DNA of 64,000 nucleotides from Glossina fuscipes. Its lineage: Eukaryota > Arthropoda > Insecta > Diptera > Glossinidae. Below, one piece after another: positions 44,351 to 58,138 of this stretch. The notes under the pieces were generated by a model that saw only the letters and a program-made list of their open reading frames with translations, made no database searches and was not told the DNA's origin. Every line of letters starts with the position of its first letter. Position 1 is the stretch's first letter. The DNA lies in NCBI RefSeq assembly GCF_014805625.2, contig NW_023998630.1, positions 642,411 to 706,410 of the forward strand, given 5' to 3'. The translations under genes were made by a program, and so were the position numbers.

Positions 44351-47300
44351 ATCGCTAACTGAAATAAAAAAATTATTCGTCAATTTGAAGATGTTCAAAA
44401 CTAAAAAAAGACCAAGACCTAGTAAAAACAATAAATTAAAACATAAACAATTATTTTCAAAAATTTGTACTGATTTTTTTCTCTGAATAAGTTGTTTTGT
44501 AATCATTACTGAACTGATTACAAGTAATAAAAATTGTAATCCTGCTTACCTCTCACTGCATAAATGTTGTATAAAAAGAATAATGTAAAATTAATATATT
44601 CTTTGTTACAAAGTTTAAGTATATATTTTGTGAATGGGTCGCCATCGCTAAGCGGATAAGATTTGATAAAAATTACCTTTATTAGAAGTTAAGCCTTTAT
44701 TCGCCTTTAGAAACATCACCTATCCTGCACGTATTTTCTACTTACCACCACTTATTTACAACTGTTCTCTGCTTATCTTTGCAGAATAGAAAGCAGTCGA
44801 TGGGTTTTTAAAGACGTGCATAAGATTTTTTATATATTCTTTGCACGATGTAGAGGTAGTGGATGGGCACTCGGACAGACCGACATCCTTAAATCGATTT
44901 AAAATTTAATGTTGAACACGAATATATATACTTTGGGCATCGCTGAAGTTTTATTCTGGACGTTTTGGCGTTGACAAAATGAATATACTCCCCATCCTTC
45001 GGTGATGGGTTCCAAGTGCTCACGCTTATGCGTTGCATGTCGATGAGGGAGAAATCCTTTGCTGCCAGCAGAAAGGCGAAAAACGCTACATAAAAGAATA
45101 CGGAATTGCGGAAGAAATTTTTAAATTATGTTACACTTCTGTACATGCTTCTCTAAATGTTTAAAATGCTTTAACATATTCTTGAAGAAAATCAAGCGAA
45201 TTGCAATGACTTGAAAATCAATCCAAGCAATTCTTTTGATAGAAGGGCGCACTATTTGGACTGCAAATAAAAAAAGAAATCGACAATTTTTTCAAAAACA
45301 CAAATTTCAATCGTCTATTAGTATGTGCGCGTACAGAATATTATTTTATTAACCTTCTCTTAAAAGGCGACGGGAAGCTTATTTTCAGAACAAACTGAAG
45401 CATAAGAGTTAAGAGATTTAACAAGCTTTTAATTGTAAAACCTATTAAATTTAGGGAGAAGGGTGGTTGCTATAGAAATGGTTTACTTCGTTTTTATTAT
45501 AGGATTATCTACATTACTTAAGGCAGCATAACACACCATGTTTAACAGATTTGCAGTTGTATATTAATTTTATTTGTACTTGAACAGATTAGTATATATT
45601 TTTTGCTGAAGCACAATCCAGGTTTAACGTTATATAGGATACGGTTCTTTTATAAACCAATGAATGATGTAAAATTTAATAGTGTTGTTGTTCGTGTTTC
45701 TTAAATGCAAATTTAGTTTTTTCGCAACTTGAATAATTTTTTGGCGCGTTATTATGAGCGGATGATCGAACACAATAAATGATTTGTTGATTGAAGTACA
45801 GAAGATAATTTTTTAAGTGTTTAAAATTGGGAAAATAAATTATGAACACATATTTCTTATGAAAGTGCGGAGTAGAGGGTTTGCCAAACCTTTGCTTTTG
45901 CAAAATGGAGTTCGAAATTGAAATGTGAAAGCAAACCTAATAGTAGACGAAAAAATTCCATCACATAACGTAACAACGTAAAGACATGAAAAAGTAGTAG
46001 GCAATTTCCATTTACATTGCGTGGACGTGTAATCCTGATGACCACGGAAAATAGCATATGACCGTGGAATTAAAGTGAGCTCGATGGATTACACTACCAC
46101 GTCTAAGAAACTCAGCTTTGATAGCCCTGCGTCCTATAGAGGATGAGGTGTTAGTAAAAAAAGGTATTGCTTTAAATGCAAGACTATCTAGACAATAGAC
46201 TAATTGGTTAACTCGAGTTGCATGCATTAAAAACTAAGGGTTATAAGTAAAGAATTGGACAAGGTTATTCACGCTCCAAAAACACCTCAAATTGCATGCC
46301 TGTCTAGACATCGGTAAAGACGTGAAATGTCCCTTCGGTATTAAATTTTATGTTAGCGCTGATTTAGTTATACTAGTGGGGTAAGAAATAGCGAGGTGAT
46401 TGAACGGTAGCCTACCTTCCTAGGTTAATTCGCATTACAATTGGTCTTCCTAGCTTAGTCCTTTATACACTACCGGATAACAACGCGCACCACTTTTTTA
46501 TGTTTCAGTTCACTATAGATTGGCACGGTACTCTTTGCTAAATTACTAGAACCTGTAATACTTCTGCTATATTTACTTAAATGTTTCACCTTTAAGAGGA
46601 TCAGTTATTACTATCCACATACGGAGGTAAGAACACGTTTGCTTATATCGGGAGCTAAAACTAGAGAAAGGGCAAAGAAGAAATCGCACATTCACGATAG
46701 TATCTGTCGAATTGGCAGCGTTGCCAGCGACTATTGGATATATTGAAGTCAAATATCTCTGTTTCCTCCGCCAGAGTCGTATTCCAGGGACCGAAACGAA
46801 TCCCCTATTTTGGTCCTCACACATCTTAACATTCTAAACTTTAAATACGATCCACTGACGGGGAAACTACAATCAATTGCTTTCATCCTCACAGCCCTTA
46901 GTTACCTAACCAGTAAGTACTAGGGGCACTCATAAAAAACATGCTTGCAATATACGAACACATAAGACGCACAAGAGTTTTGAATGTAAAAGCGTAAAAT
47001 GTATTAGTAATGGAGTTGCCTATGTCTATGGACCACAATAACCAATCAAGGCTGTCTGCTAAATAAAAACTAGAATAAGCAAGGTAATGTATTATAAAAA
47101 ATGATAAGGAGAGAAAGCACCCTATTCTATGAAAGTAAAGGTATGAATAATAAATTATATAATTTAAATATATCTTTAATAAAGCATCCATCTATGCATA
47201 AAAGAAATATACAAATGTATATATATATTCATTCTAAAACATATAAAATATATGCTTCGTATACATTGCAATTGTAAATGTAGATCGCCAACATATAATA

Positions 47301-48460
47301 TACAAGAATAACAAACAAGCACAACAAACAAATTAAATCTAACCTGCATAGGCAATCATTCTTGCATTCGATCAAGTGTTTATACTATAACTGTTTCTAT
47401 ATATATTTTTTCTCTTTTTTGAAAAGTGTTTGTTTTACGGATTGTTTTATTTACTTCTCTACGGTTTAAAAATTTTGTATTGAATTTTTCTTCTAACCTT
47501 TTCTAATTTTCTTTCGTTGCTTTAAATGAATTATTTATTAGTGTAGATTAATTTAATCTTTCTTGTATAATCGTATAATGGTACATGCATTTATTTTCTT
47601 TTTTCATATTTATTTTTGCACTTATTTTTAAATGTGCTTTTTCTTTACTCTGTCTTTATTGTATTCTGTTGCAATTATCATCTTGAAATTCTCTTTTGTA
47701 TCTGATCATCAGAAAATTTTTCTGAAATTATAAAATAGTTTAATGAAATTAAAAGGAATATTTACTCGTAAGTAAGCATAAATGATGGAACTATCCGGAA
47801 CATATTTCATGTTCATAAAAATAATTAACAAAAGCAAAACTTATTTCATGATTGTACGAACATTAACCTAAATGGTGATGGTTGCCAAGAAAGCAGAAAA
47901 GGACGAATAATTTTCGAGCCTGTAGAATCTACATAAGTACCAATAATCCACATTGAATCAAATATTCGCGGAGGGTTTATTCGATGCGAGTTCGGAAATG
48001 GTAGCCTTTCCTGTATGGGGATAAGTAATTTTCTTTGAAGACTTTGAACATCAAATTAGTTGGATTTTACGGCTTTTCCAGCCGTCAACTAAAGTTATTT
48101 GTGTGCCCTTGCTTTACCTATGTGTCACAAATAGAAACTAATTTCAAGCGAAGCTGAATTTTTTCAAAAAGAAATGTGATTACTTCAATTGTGCTTTAAA
48201 AGGACTTTCCAGCGACAGTCAGATGTTTCTTCAACATATTGAAATTGAAAACAAGACAAATCTTACACGTTATGAGATATAGATTGAGAGGGCGACATCG
48301 TAAGAGCTTATTTTTTAGGCATCATAATAAGTACTGAAACATTCTTCGGAGAGCGAAAACGTGGCCGATTGAAATTAACGTTTGGTGCTTATTGCGGAGA
48401 GAGCAGTGCAATAGACTTCGGTGCAACCAAAATTTCCCATGCTTTGCTAACATTTAGTGT
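44351..48460. other. AT-rich spacer without recognisable gene
   Basis: Only short frames; none carries a motif I know. Simple TA-rich stretches occur near 47,220-47,300 and 47,400. Confidence 0.5.
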
Positions 48461-48710
48461 GCCTGATCCGCGTGATTAGCCGAGTAAATACGACTTCCGA
48501 ATGCCAAGTCAATCGTCATGGGTTCAAATCTCAAGGACGGTGACTTTTACATAAGATATGACAGCTACCGATTGGGCATATACTCACTAGGATGCGGCCA
48601 TCTTCCTATCTCTTTCCTTGTTGTGCGATTTTTTTCTGGCCGCCACCGTATTACAACAAAATCGGAAATCGCCTGAATGATTGGTCAAATTAAAAAATAA
48701 AAAAAATAAT
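48461..48710 (+). mobile_element. Possible tRNA-derived SINE
   Basis: A tRNA-like head has an A-box-like TAGCCGAGTAA at 48,478 and a B-box-like GGTTCAAATCT at 48,521, spaced as in tRNA genes. An unrelated body and an A-rich tail (TTAAAAAATAAAAAAAAT, about 48,690-48,708) follow. No target duplication was found. It is not a tRNA gene because no acceptor stem pairs. Confidence 0.4.
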
Positions 48711-51700
48711 ACACATATATATTTAATGAAGAACTAGAAATTCACGGTATCAAAACCGTAGGGTATCTTCGCTATTATTATTATTGTTATTATCGTAACC
48801 ACTGTTATTATTAGTATTGTTATTATTTCATTATTATACTATACAAACAATTCACTTTCCAAATTATAATTGTAGCAAACGTAGATAGTTTTGATGCAAC
48901 AACTTTTGGCACATTGTGCTCGCATTTTAGTTTAATCGCTTCCTTTTTTGCTAGTAGCGTTTCTTGAAGATGATGTATATTGATTAGAGAAACTGATAAA
49001 AGATTAGAGACAGCTGATCCAACAAATGGGAGTGCCGTGAATAAGATCGGCTGAGAGACTTATTCGGGGAGTAATCGACAGCAACAAAACAATGTTTGCT
49101 GAATACATGATGGAGTAGGGTTCTTGTTTCATAATCAATTAAAAGCCATCATGATGTCATCATGAGGGTTTTGTGACTGAATTCATTATATTTAAAGCTA
49201 TAAAGAAATTTATTATGTCATTCTTATACCTTAAACTAGTATGTAGAGCGCAAAAGCTCCTTTACAACAACAACTCACAATTTAATAAACCAATGTAATG
49301 CCGTTTCTTAATCAAACCAGTCAGAATTAATTGCTACGTCCGATAAACGACGGCTGAATTTATGGGATATAGAAACTAGGGGCATCTTTACATAGACTCC
49401 AGACTGTTTGATTCTGTGATAGAAAAAAATCATGCAAATAATGTTAAGGAGAACACTTTTGGGTTAAAATTGCCGGGTAATTTTATATTTTTTCGCAACT
49501 TTTCTTAATTTTTAGTCCAGCGCGTCAGGGCATTTGTGAATACGGTTTACTTTATTATCCATGACTTTAAGAAAGGCGGCCATCCAGATTGTGCGAAAAA
49601 TTTGCTACATTGTACCTTTGGTTTAGCTGACGACACAACTAAGTACTAATTATGTGACATAAATATTGCACCTTTCTCACTTTTTCTTCACAATATTTTT
49701 ACGGAAATCGACAATTTGTTCCTCTGTTCACTAAATTAGGAAAAAAAGATGAGCCTCGTGTTAAAGTGAATTTTAATATACACAATCAATCTCTAAGCGA
49801 AGTAAAAGCGGTAAGTAAAACAGCCATTTCTTAGAAGGGAAATTTTTTTCATTAATTAAATTGATTTATTTTCGGTCGCTTATCGATGGGTAAAAGCAGT
49901 CGTAGGCGTGCCCTTTCGTCAACCTGGTGGTATGATATTCCTACGAGGGGTGTGTGTAACGCAGATTGTTTACTGAATAGAAATAATATTTTATTTCGTT
50001 TCATGACCAAGTTTATGGAATTTTCTAAAAGGGTCTAACTCTCTTCATCAGCACGAAAGCAACACGAAAGTCAGTTGTGGTATAGATTTTTTCCTTTTCA
50101 AAACGATAAAACCGCATATAAGTCTGTTAAAGACAAGTCAATACTTTGTTATTGGTAGATAACGACACAGTGACATAAGCAACAATAAAAAAAATGAGAA
50201 ACAAAATAAAAATCCAAGGGTTTTCGTACTTATAAAATGCATGTGGGTATGCATAACAATAAATACCATAGCACGCAAGTTCGATGCAGAGGAAGGTTCT
50301 ATGTCATGTGAAATTTACAGCGATTGTCACTGTTATCGTTAGCATTGTTGTTGTTTACATGGTAACCTGTAAATATTTTAATTGATTTTGCCCTCAGCAT
50401 CATCTACAGCATCGTCATCGTCATCATAATCGTTATCATCATAATCGTCGTTATTCTGTAACAAAGCTTTTACACATCAACCTCAACAGTTTTATTCTTT
50501 TGTACTATTGTATATAAGAATGTATTACCCAAACACCAATAAACAAACACTTTTGCACATTTATAAAGTTTATTGAAAATGTATTTTGTATATATATAAA
50601 TATATATATGTGCATGTGTAGATACAGATTTTAATATTGAAGCTGTGTAAGTATTTGTTTTTGTTCCTCTGATTTACGGGTATTTATTTTTCATTTTTCT
50701 ATAGAGTAAATAAGCGGGTGAACGAATGGATGGAAGAGTATGCATACTATTAAAATTTATCTGCTCGAGCATATCAACACATCATTCATTTCATGGACCT
50801 ACTGACTATCGTGTACATGGGCTGTACATACATGGGCTGTATGTGCATATATATATATATTTTTTTTTTTTCATTGTTTTCACGTATATAAAGAGTTTAC
50901 GTATGAACTTACAATCACAAATGTGTGGATATTTTTATGGTCATTTAATACTTTTGCAATTGTAGCAAAAGTTTTATTTTAATTGGAGATTTTTCTTTAA
51001 TGCAACCGTTTTACATTACACATCAGGATCATATTTTTAATTTTTTGTATTTAATATTCAGAGCATGAAACCGGCAATTTAAAGAAATTTTCCAGTAAAT
51101 GATAAAATTTCTTTTACTTAAATAAGTTTATTTAAATTTGTTTTTAAATAAACTTAAATTTTATTTTAAGTGATTGAGTGATTTCTAACTTAATAATTGT
51201 GCAATGTATGACTTAAATTAGAAGATATGTTTATCAACCGCACGTATTACAATGCTTTTTCTCGCGGTAATAAGCTGCGAAAATCACGAAGGTCAGGTAC
51301 GGTAGACTGTACAGAGGTCGCAGCTATGACGAATCCTCACGCTTAATATTTAGCGATTGAGCACGCCTCCCCATCTCCTTCTGGTTATATTAAAATAAAT
51401 GGGTAAAAAAATTGTTACCCCTTTACCCGAGCTCTAGGATCTAAAAATTTTATAGAAATATCGTTGCCAATTAACAAGCTCCTTCTACATAAGTAATTAT
51501 TTGCCATTAGAACACATCTATACTTCCTTTTCAATGTTTACAGCACAGTAACGAGTTATTAAATATGAGATATATATCTGTGAATATCTCACGTTGCGAA
51601 ACTGCAACGACAATAAATGCGAATCTTCTTATAGCACCCTAACAAATAAAAAGCCATGAAAGCTCTTTGGTAAAGGAACAAAACTTCGAATAATTTGAAC

Positions 51701-52716
51701 GTTTTGCAAAAAATATCAAGGCGATCTTTTTAAGGTTAGTTGATAAGGGTGGACTTAAGACATCGAAAAATTCAGAAGAAAAATCATTATTGCGACAAAG
51801 CAAGTTTGTGTAAATTATACAGTATTTAATAAATGACCGGTACAATGGGCATGTATAGATCGTGCAGTATTGTTGATTCGTTTTTAATCAAAAATAGTGA
51901 AGCAACAAACACCCACAATAATGATACATTCCGTAACACAGACATAACCCACCGCAATTTATTCTTAGTAAGAAACTTGAATTTTTACTTGAAAGATTTA
52001 TTAATTAATTCATGTCTACCAAAATTCTGCAAGTTTGTCAGCTTTTTCACACTCTACATGTGAAATACATGTGAATAGTATTGCGATAACTCTTAAAACT
52101 ATTGTTAGTCTCCACAGTGGTAACTATCAGCTCATTTTAAGTATCACCTAAGCGCTTTCTTTAAACAATCAAAACTGCAGTGATATTGAAAAATTTACAA
52201 AATCATCAGTTTTATTTTTGATTTCTATTCTTTTATTTGCGTATCATTTCATGCATAAATGTCAATTATCATCACTTTGATAACAAAGAGGACTTATTTG
52301 CATGATACGACCGTAAAGCGTAGGACTGTTTAGCCTATACAGGACAGGTACATTTGAAAACTGATATCACCAATATTCGTTATGTAATGTGATTTTCTGT
52401 TTTACTTTGAATAGAAGAAAACGTGATAATATTAACAGGAAACAAATACCATCAATGTAAAGGTGTATGGGGAGTCTACGATTGCAGTTTCAAGATAAGG
52501 AATTAAATGGAGAGTGCTTGCAAATCCACTTTCAATGAAGTTTATTGAATTCATCAAAACAGGCCGCTGTATAAAAATTCGCCCAAAATATCGCAGAAGT
52601 TCGACTTGCGAAAGCACGCACGTTCACAGTATAATTTGCAAGATAACTTCCAAATAATCGGGATTGATTCAGTAGCCCTTTCTAACCCAACTTACAGTTG
52701 CAGCGGACGTGAACTT

Positions 52717-52720
<4 letters not shown>
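48711..52720. other. AT-rich spacer without recognisable gene
   Basis: Contains ATT/TTG trinucleotide-rich tracts (48,770-48,840), a TCATCG-rich tract (50,395-50,460) and a 13-bp inverted repeat with a 6-base loop at 51,123-51,154. No coding signal was recognised. Confidence 0.5.

Positions 52721-52786
<66 letters not shown>
52721..52786. repeat. Microsatellite (GA)33
   Basis: 33 uninterrupted GA units. This is a potential GAGA-factor binding tract in flies, but no promoter or gene is adjacent. Confidence 0.97.
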
Positions 52787-52787
<1 letters not shown>

Positions 52788-55700
52788 GATGAGAAAAACG
52801 ATATATTAAATTTTTCATCTGAACTTCTATGAACACTTGATCCATTCAAGTTTAACACCCTAATTAATGCCACGATATTCATGTATAGCAACTAAAGCGC
52901 GTTAACCATCGCTTTTGCTTTAAATAACAGTGGCTTTAAATAACAGTGGATTTAAAGCAAAAGTTATTTAATATTTCATTTTTCTCAGCAGTAAAGCAGA
53001 AAATATATAATATAAATAAACAACAAAGCAAACCATATCGATTATTTTCTGTAAGCACGTTCACGTCCTACTCACAAAATTTATGGTATTAATTAAACTT
53101 CAGCCATGTCCTTCAAATATTGTATAAAAATAGTGAAAAAATGAAGCAAAAGAAAGAGAATGTATAACGAATGTGTATAAAAATGAAATATTTTGGTTAA
53201 AATTCTAACAAATTTGTTTGAGTAAAACGAAAATGAAATCAATAACGAACGTACACCTCTATTAACGCTGTGCAATAATTATTGAAATATTGCTTAACCA
53301 TCCAAAACAACCATAATTTTCCACTCCCCCAATATGCATTTCAACGGCAGAAAGTAGAAAAAAAAAGATAATAACAACATAAAAATCAGAGAATGGTCAC
53401 AGCTGGACATTCCTGAGATTACTTGCTGTTTGGTTTGTTATTTGTTTAATAACAAATTTTGTATTTTGCTGCTTACTGTCGTTACTGGTGAAGAGTGAAT
53501 AGCACAAAATACAGATCTTTCGTATACGTGCTCACATTCAACATGTGGGTTACACTGTGTTTTATATTTTGTTTATTTGTCTTGTTAAAAGGAAAACGGA
53601 AACCAATTAAATTGAAAAGTAATTTAGAACTAAAAATTACAACGATATGGATAGCATGGGATGATGCTAAAAATGTTCTTATTTAGTTGTATAATGATAG
53701 ACGGAGCAAGATTTTTGTTAACGTTAAATTCTTTTTTTTTTTTTTTGGACCCCGTTTTCTTTAAAAAAGTAGCATATTTGACCTAGTTTTAAATATCTTT
53801 ATCCTCAATTTTAATGTATAGAGTGCCTCGACTTAGAGAGATGACGATATGTGCTTAGTTTTAAGGGAAGTTATTTCGCTCAAAACTAAAGGTTTCCATG
53901 GAATATGTCATTGAACGCCAAATAAAATGTTGTCGTAATTGCTTCTAAGAAGAAGAATGGTAGTCACTACGCTTAGAAAGTATTAGGGCAAAATATAGTT
54001 TTGATACGCGCAAACTTCTTAGCAGAATTGCTCGTCCTTTAATTGATACGATCGAGCTTGTGGCTGACATTTAGTGCGGATGAATTTTAGTTTAGAAATG
54101 GATAAAGTCCATTCATGCATATGTTTCCGACAGAATTAAAGAACAGGAACTACTTTGCAAAAGACCTAATATATCTATACATTTGCACTAAAAACTTGGC
54201 AAGCTTTCTTGCACTTATATTAACACCCTTTAAGGGCTTTCTGGTATCTATTAATGATTAAATCTTGTAAATATCAAAACTGGAATCTAAAAGCATTCTT
54301 TTGGAAAGAAGGGATGTTTGGAAGCCGACTCATTCTCCTCATTACACACGCAATAATGCCTGGCAAAATTACGTAGTCCACCCGCTATTAATGAAGAAAT
54401 GGAAAATACAGCCGCGTGTTGCTGTCAGCAAACTAGAAGTGTTTAAATAATGGGTTTCCAAGCTTTAAAACAATTGTGTCAACTTATGGACCCAATCGCA
54501 CTTCGTTGCACGTACGCAGAGATAGTATTCATGGGTGACGTGAACACGATCTTTGGTTTTTTTCTATTTTGTAGTGTCATTGAAATAAAGGCTTTAACTT
54601 GGCTCACTTCGCTTCTCTTTAGTCGTGAGAAATAATGGATGTTCAGATATATGAAATTAGTTGCTTCGTTTACTTTAACTTAGATTGCTACTGAATTGAA
54701 AATAAACTGAGATTGAAAATAGATAATACATCTGCTATTTTATTATAAATGAGAAAATACATGAATAATTAGAATTTATTGAACATTATTTCATATAATC
54801 TAATGGTGATTATAAGAAAAATTTGGTCGGAATTGAATAAAGTAGTTTTATTTCGAAAAGTCCAAGAAAGAAGAGCTTTTGCTTTTGAGTGTCAAGACTA
54901 TTGGTATGCGTGAGACGATCTGAAGCGCGATGTTTGATATATTAATTAAATAGCTGAAAATCTTCTGTCATGTTTTGTTTCCCTTACCGCTTTTATGGCT
55001 TCTTATCAACATTTATTTATGTCGCGACGTTACACACACAGATATCGAGAATTATAAATAACCAATGCATATAAATTTATATGGGACTAGAGATCACAAA
55101 AGTGTGCTCTTCCCATAAATCATAATTTTTGGAAAGTAATGTATTTAATGTCTATAGTAAAAATGTATGGAAATAAGAGTTAATTTCATTATAAATTGTT
55201 TAGAATCAGTTTCTATTTAGATCACTGCCACAATCAACAAAAAAAAAAAAATATCCGGAAGAAATTTATAAATTCATACTAAATTTTTATGGCTAACAAA
55301 CGGATCCACAATTCATTCTAATAATCATTAAATTATAATGATTTCTTATCTATCTGTCAACTAAAAATATACGAGGAATAAATGTTACAAATATAATAAA
55401 ACATTAAATTGAATGCTTTAATAAGTATGAAAACCAATAACTTAACTTAAAACACAAAAATCCCCGAGAAAATAAAACAAAAGAAATCGTTTGTTATATC
55501 ACTTGATAGACTTCGTTTATGTTAACATACGATACACGTTCATATAATAATACACACATATGAGAACAGAAACTTTTCATTACTGTTGGTGCTGGAAATT
55601 AATCCCTTTGGTATAATTAATCCTTAAATTAATTGCATATGTTTTATATTCATGCATAGTTTTTGTATTTCTGCATATTTCTTTATGTTTTTTTCTTATA

Positions 55701-56222
55701 ATTTTTTTAATTCACCAGCACGCACAACACATACATTTAAGCTTTCGTATTTATTTTGTTGCAATTGAATTAAGATCCAATTTTTCTTCATTTGGTCGCG
55801 CCGCTGCTCCGAGATTTATTAATGTGCTTGTTGATAATTGCGCTTATGAGCTTTTTTAAAAGCTGATAAAGTTTCGTACAATTTTTAAACATTTAAAAAA
55901 AAATTAGGAAGACTATTTTTCCTTTGGGGCCAGTATTACTTTATTCGTATGTAGGTTAACTGTGTAAAAATCATGATGGATTATATATGCAATGTCGTTC
56001 TATTTGTACCACCCGGAAATGCGCTTCACCCTAGCTAGAAAACGGGAGATTCGTGGAAAAACGGGATATAAATGCATCTGAAGTACTTTCTTACATAGCT
56101 GTATTCATTTCACTTGTGTTTCTGTGCAAGTTTTCTGAAATCTGAATACAATTTGTCGTAAATGATTACAATGTAAAGTTTGATTAGAAACGACACTGGC
56201 TGAACGATTCTGCACACTATAG
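52787..56222. other. AT-rich spacer without recognisable gene
   Basis: A short direct repeat of TTTAAATAACAGTGG occurs twice at 52,918-52,950. Otherwise only random short frames and a T16 run near 53,730. Confidence 0.5.
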
Positions 56223-56451
56223 TGGATCTTCATAGCGCAATATTATCACCAACTCATGCGTTTGGTAAAAACGTTTTAGTTTCTCCGCCGAAAGAATGCC
56301 GACCTCCAGGTCCGATTAATATGAGATTATTGAAAGCTATCAATGACTGGCCGGTAAGGAATCCCGTGAAGTCATTTTCGCTGAATGCCTCTGAATTCGG
56401 TAGCTCCAAAAAGCATTTACAGCACGCCATTAATACGCATCTTGTGTTCAG
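56223..56451 (+). CDS. Candidate host exon, unrecognised protein
   Basis: Open from a possible acceptor (CACACTATAG, 56,222) to a strong donor (TTCAGG|GTGAGT, GT at about 56,452). The 75-residue product contains PTHAFGKNVLV, PPKECRPPGPINMRLLKAI and SFSLNASEFGSSKKHLQHAI. Codon third positions are mixed G/C and A/T, unlike the AT-rich flanks, which argues for past or present coding constraint. No domain was recognised and no partner exon is certain. A second open stretch follows at 56,555-56,700. Confidence 0.4.
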
Positions 56452-56554
56452 GGTGAGTAACAAACGAAGGGGTGCTTAATAAACTTTAGACTGCTATAGA
56501 ATGATTCATTGAATAATCTGCTAATCGCAAATGAGGTTTGAATCTATTATGAGC

Positions 56555-56725
56555 CATCGTAGACCCGAAATGCATCTTCCGAGTGACGAGTCGGCTGGCT
56601 GCTGTGCCCCAGATTAAAAAGGAATCGTGCATATACGATTGTCTTGATGGTTCCAATGCACCCATTTCGGCTAGGAAATATCGTAAGTTAGTTGCCCGGC
56701 TAGTTGTCCGGCTAGTATGGTATAC
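56555..56725 (+). other. Open stretch, possible second exon or repeat
   Basis: One frame stays open and gives DPKCIFRVTSRLAAV, then KKESCIYDCLDGSN and SARKYRKLVARLV. Part of it (56,605-56,695) weakly resembles 62,105-62,200 (CTGCTGTGCCC..., CATATACGAT), so it could instead belong to a dispersed repeat. No splice acceptor in the right phase was found. Confidence 0.25.
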
Positions 56726-56921
56726 GATGTACTCGAAATCATCACTTATCTAAATACTTGACCTATTCTTTATTCCAAAATTTAAAAAAAAAAAAATGTT
56801 GAAAACCATGTACAAACAAGATGCAAAAAAAATGCAGTGCCTATTTCTCTTGAAAAAATTCATCCTGGTTTTCGATAACTTTGGCATATTAAAAACACGA
56901 TTTAGTAAATTTGTATATATA

Positions 56922-58138
56922 TTAGTTTGGGGAAAAAGAAATCCATTATTTATATATGAACTTCAGGACTTTATTTAACATGCTTCGGATTGTCCGATTT
57001 GGGTCAAATATGCACCGTTTTGTTGTATGATTTGTTGCCATTTTAAAGGTAACTTCAAAATGCCTCTCTCATAGAAGTCCTGGTCTCTATTTGCAAAAAA
57101 CTCTAGTAGTCGATTTTCACAATCCTCACTAGATTCCAATTTTTTATCATTAAAGAAATTTTGCAATGCAAGAAAAAGATGATAATCGCTTGGTGCCAAG
57201 TCCGGACTGTATGGCGGATGCGTTAAAACTTCCCAACCAAGCTCCCGAAGTTTCTGGCGAGTCACTGTAGATGTGTGTGGCCTAGCGTTGTCCTGGTGGA
57301 AAACGACACCTCTCCTATTGGCCAATTCTGGCCGTTTCTGGTCAATCGCTATCTTCAAACGGTCCAGTTGTTGACAGTAGAGATCAGAATTTAGCGTTTG
57401 GCCATATGGAAGCAACTCATAATAAATAATCCCCTTCCAGTCCCACCAAATGCATAGCAAAACCTTCCTGGCCGTTTGAGGTGCTTCACCGCTCTTTGAC
57501 CATCGTTTTCGCACAGGGTTATCCTATGTGATCCATTTCTCATCTCCAGTCACCATCCGTTTAAGAAATGGGTCTATCTCATTCCGTTTGGCCAAGGCTT
57601 CGCAGATGGAAATTCGATCCATCATGTTTTTTTCTGTTAATTGGTGTGGTACCAAAACATCGAGCTTCTTTTTGAATCCAGCTTTGTGTAAATGGTTTAA
57701 AACTGTTTTATGGTCGATTTTTAGCTCCTGGGCGATGTTACGACTGCTAATATGCCGATCAACTTCGATCATTTCTCCGATTTTATCGACATTTTCGACG
57801 ACCGGCCTACCTGTGCGTCTTTAACATCAAAAATTCCTGAACGGAATCTACGAAACCAAAATTGCACATAATTGGCTGTTACAGTATCGGAACCATAAAC
57901 ACCATTCACAATTTTAGCCGCCTGGCTTGCAGTATCGCCTTTGTCAAAGAAAAACTGTAAAATGTACCGAATTTTCTCTATGTTCACTTCCATTTTTAAC
58001 ACGCTGTAACTCACAACTGAATGCACCAAACAAAAAACAGCAAAAGAATTTTTTTTACTGCGAAATGTCACCTTTTCGAGAAATCTATCAATTCAGCCGT
58101 CTACCGAAAAATAATGGATTTCTTTTTCCCCAAACTAA
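56922..58138 (-). mobile_element. mariner element (mellifera-like), 1,217 bp
   Basis: Terminal inverted repeats of about 30 bp are perfect: TTAGTTTGGGGAAAAAGAAA at 56,922 and its reverse complement ending at 58,138. The TA target duplication is present on both sides (56,920-56,921 and 58,139-58,140). The single transposase gene on the minus strand is broken. Perfect repeats with a broken gene mean it could only move with a transposase supplied from elsewhere. Confidence 0.95.
56975..57993 (-). pseudogene. mariner transposase, disrupted
   Basis: DD34D transposase: cut-and-paste at TA sites. Start ATG at 57,993 (MEVNIEKIRYILQFFF). The N-terminal helix-turn-helix shows NYVQFWFRRFRSG. A deletion near 57,830 shifts the frame before RPVVENVDKIGEM. 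The catalytic Asp residues lie in TGDEKWIT, HQDNARPH and YSPDLAPSDYH, the latter two 34 residues apart. After KWIT a Tyr codon has become TAG (57,525), and about six residues are missing in the APQTARKV region. Total coding length is about 19 nt short of the 345-codon family norm. Confidence 0.95.

Noticed and set aside
48461..48535. tRNA gene
   Set aside because: The B box is good, but the acceptor and anticodon stems do not pair; a SINE head fits better.
50395..50460. CRISPR-like repeat tract
   Set aside because: It is an imperfect TCATCG microsatellite with no spacer structure; eukaryotic context.
52606..52809. Open frame with a long Arg-Glu repeat
   Set aside because: The repeat is just the translation of the (GA)33 microsatellite.
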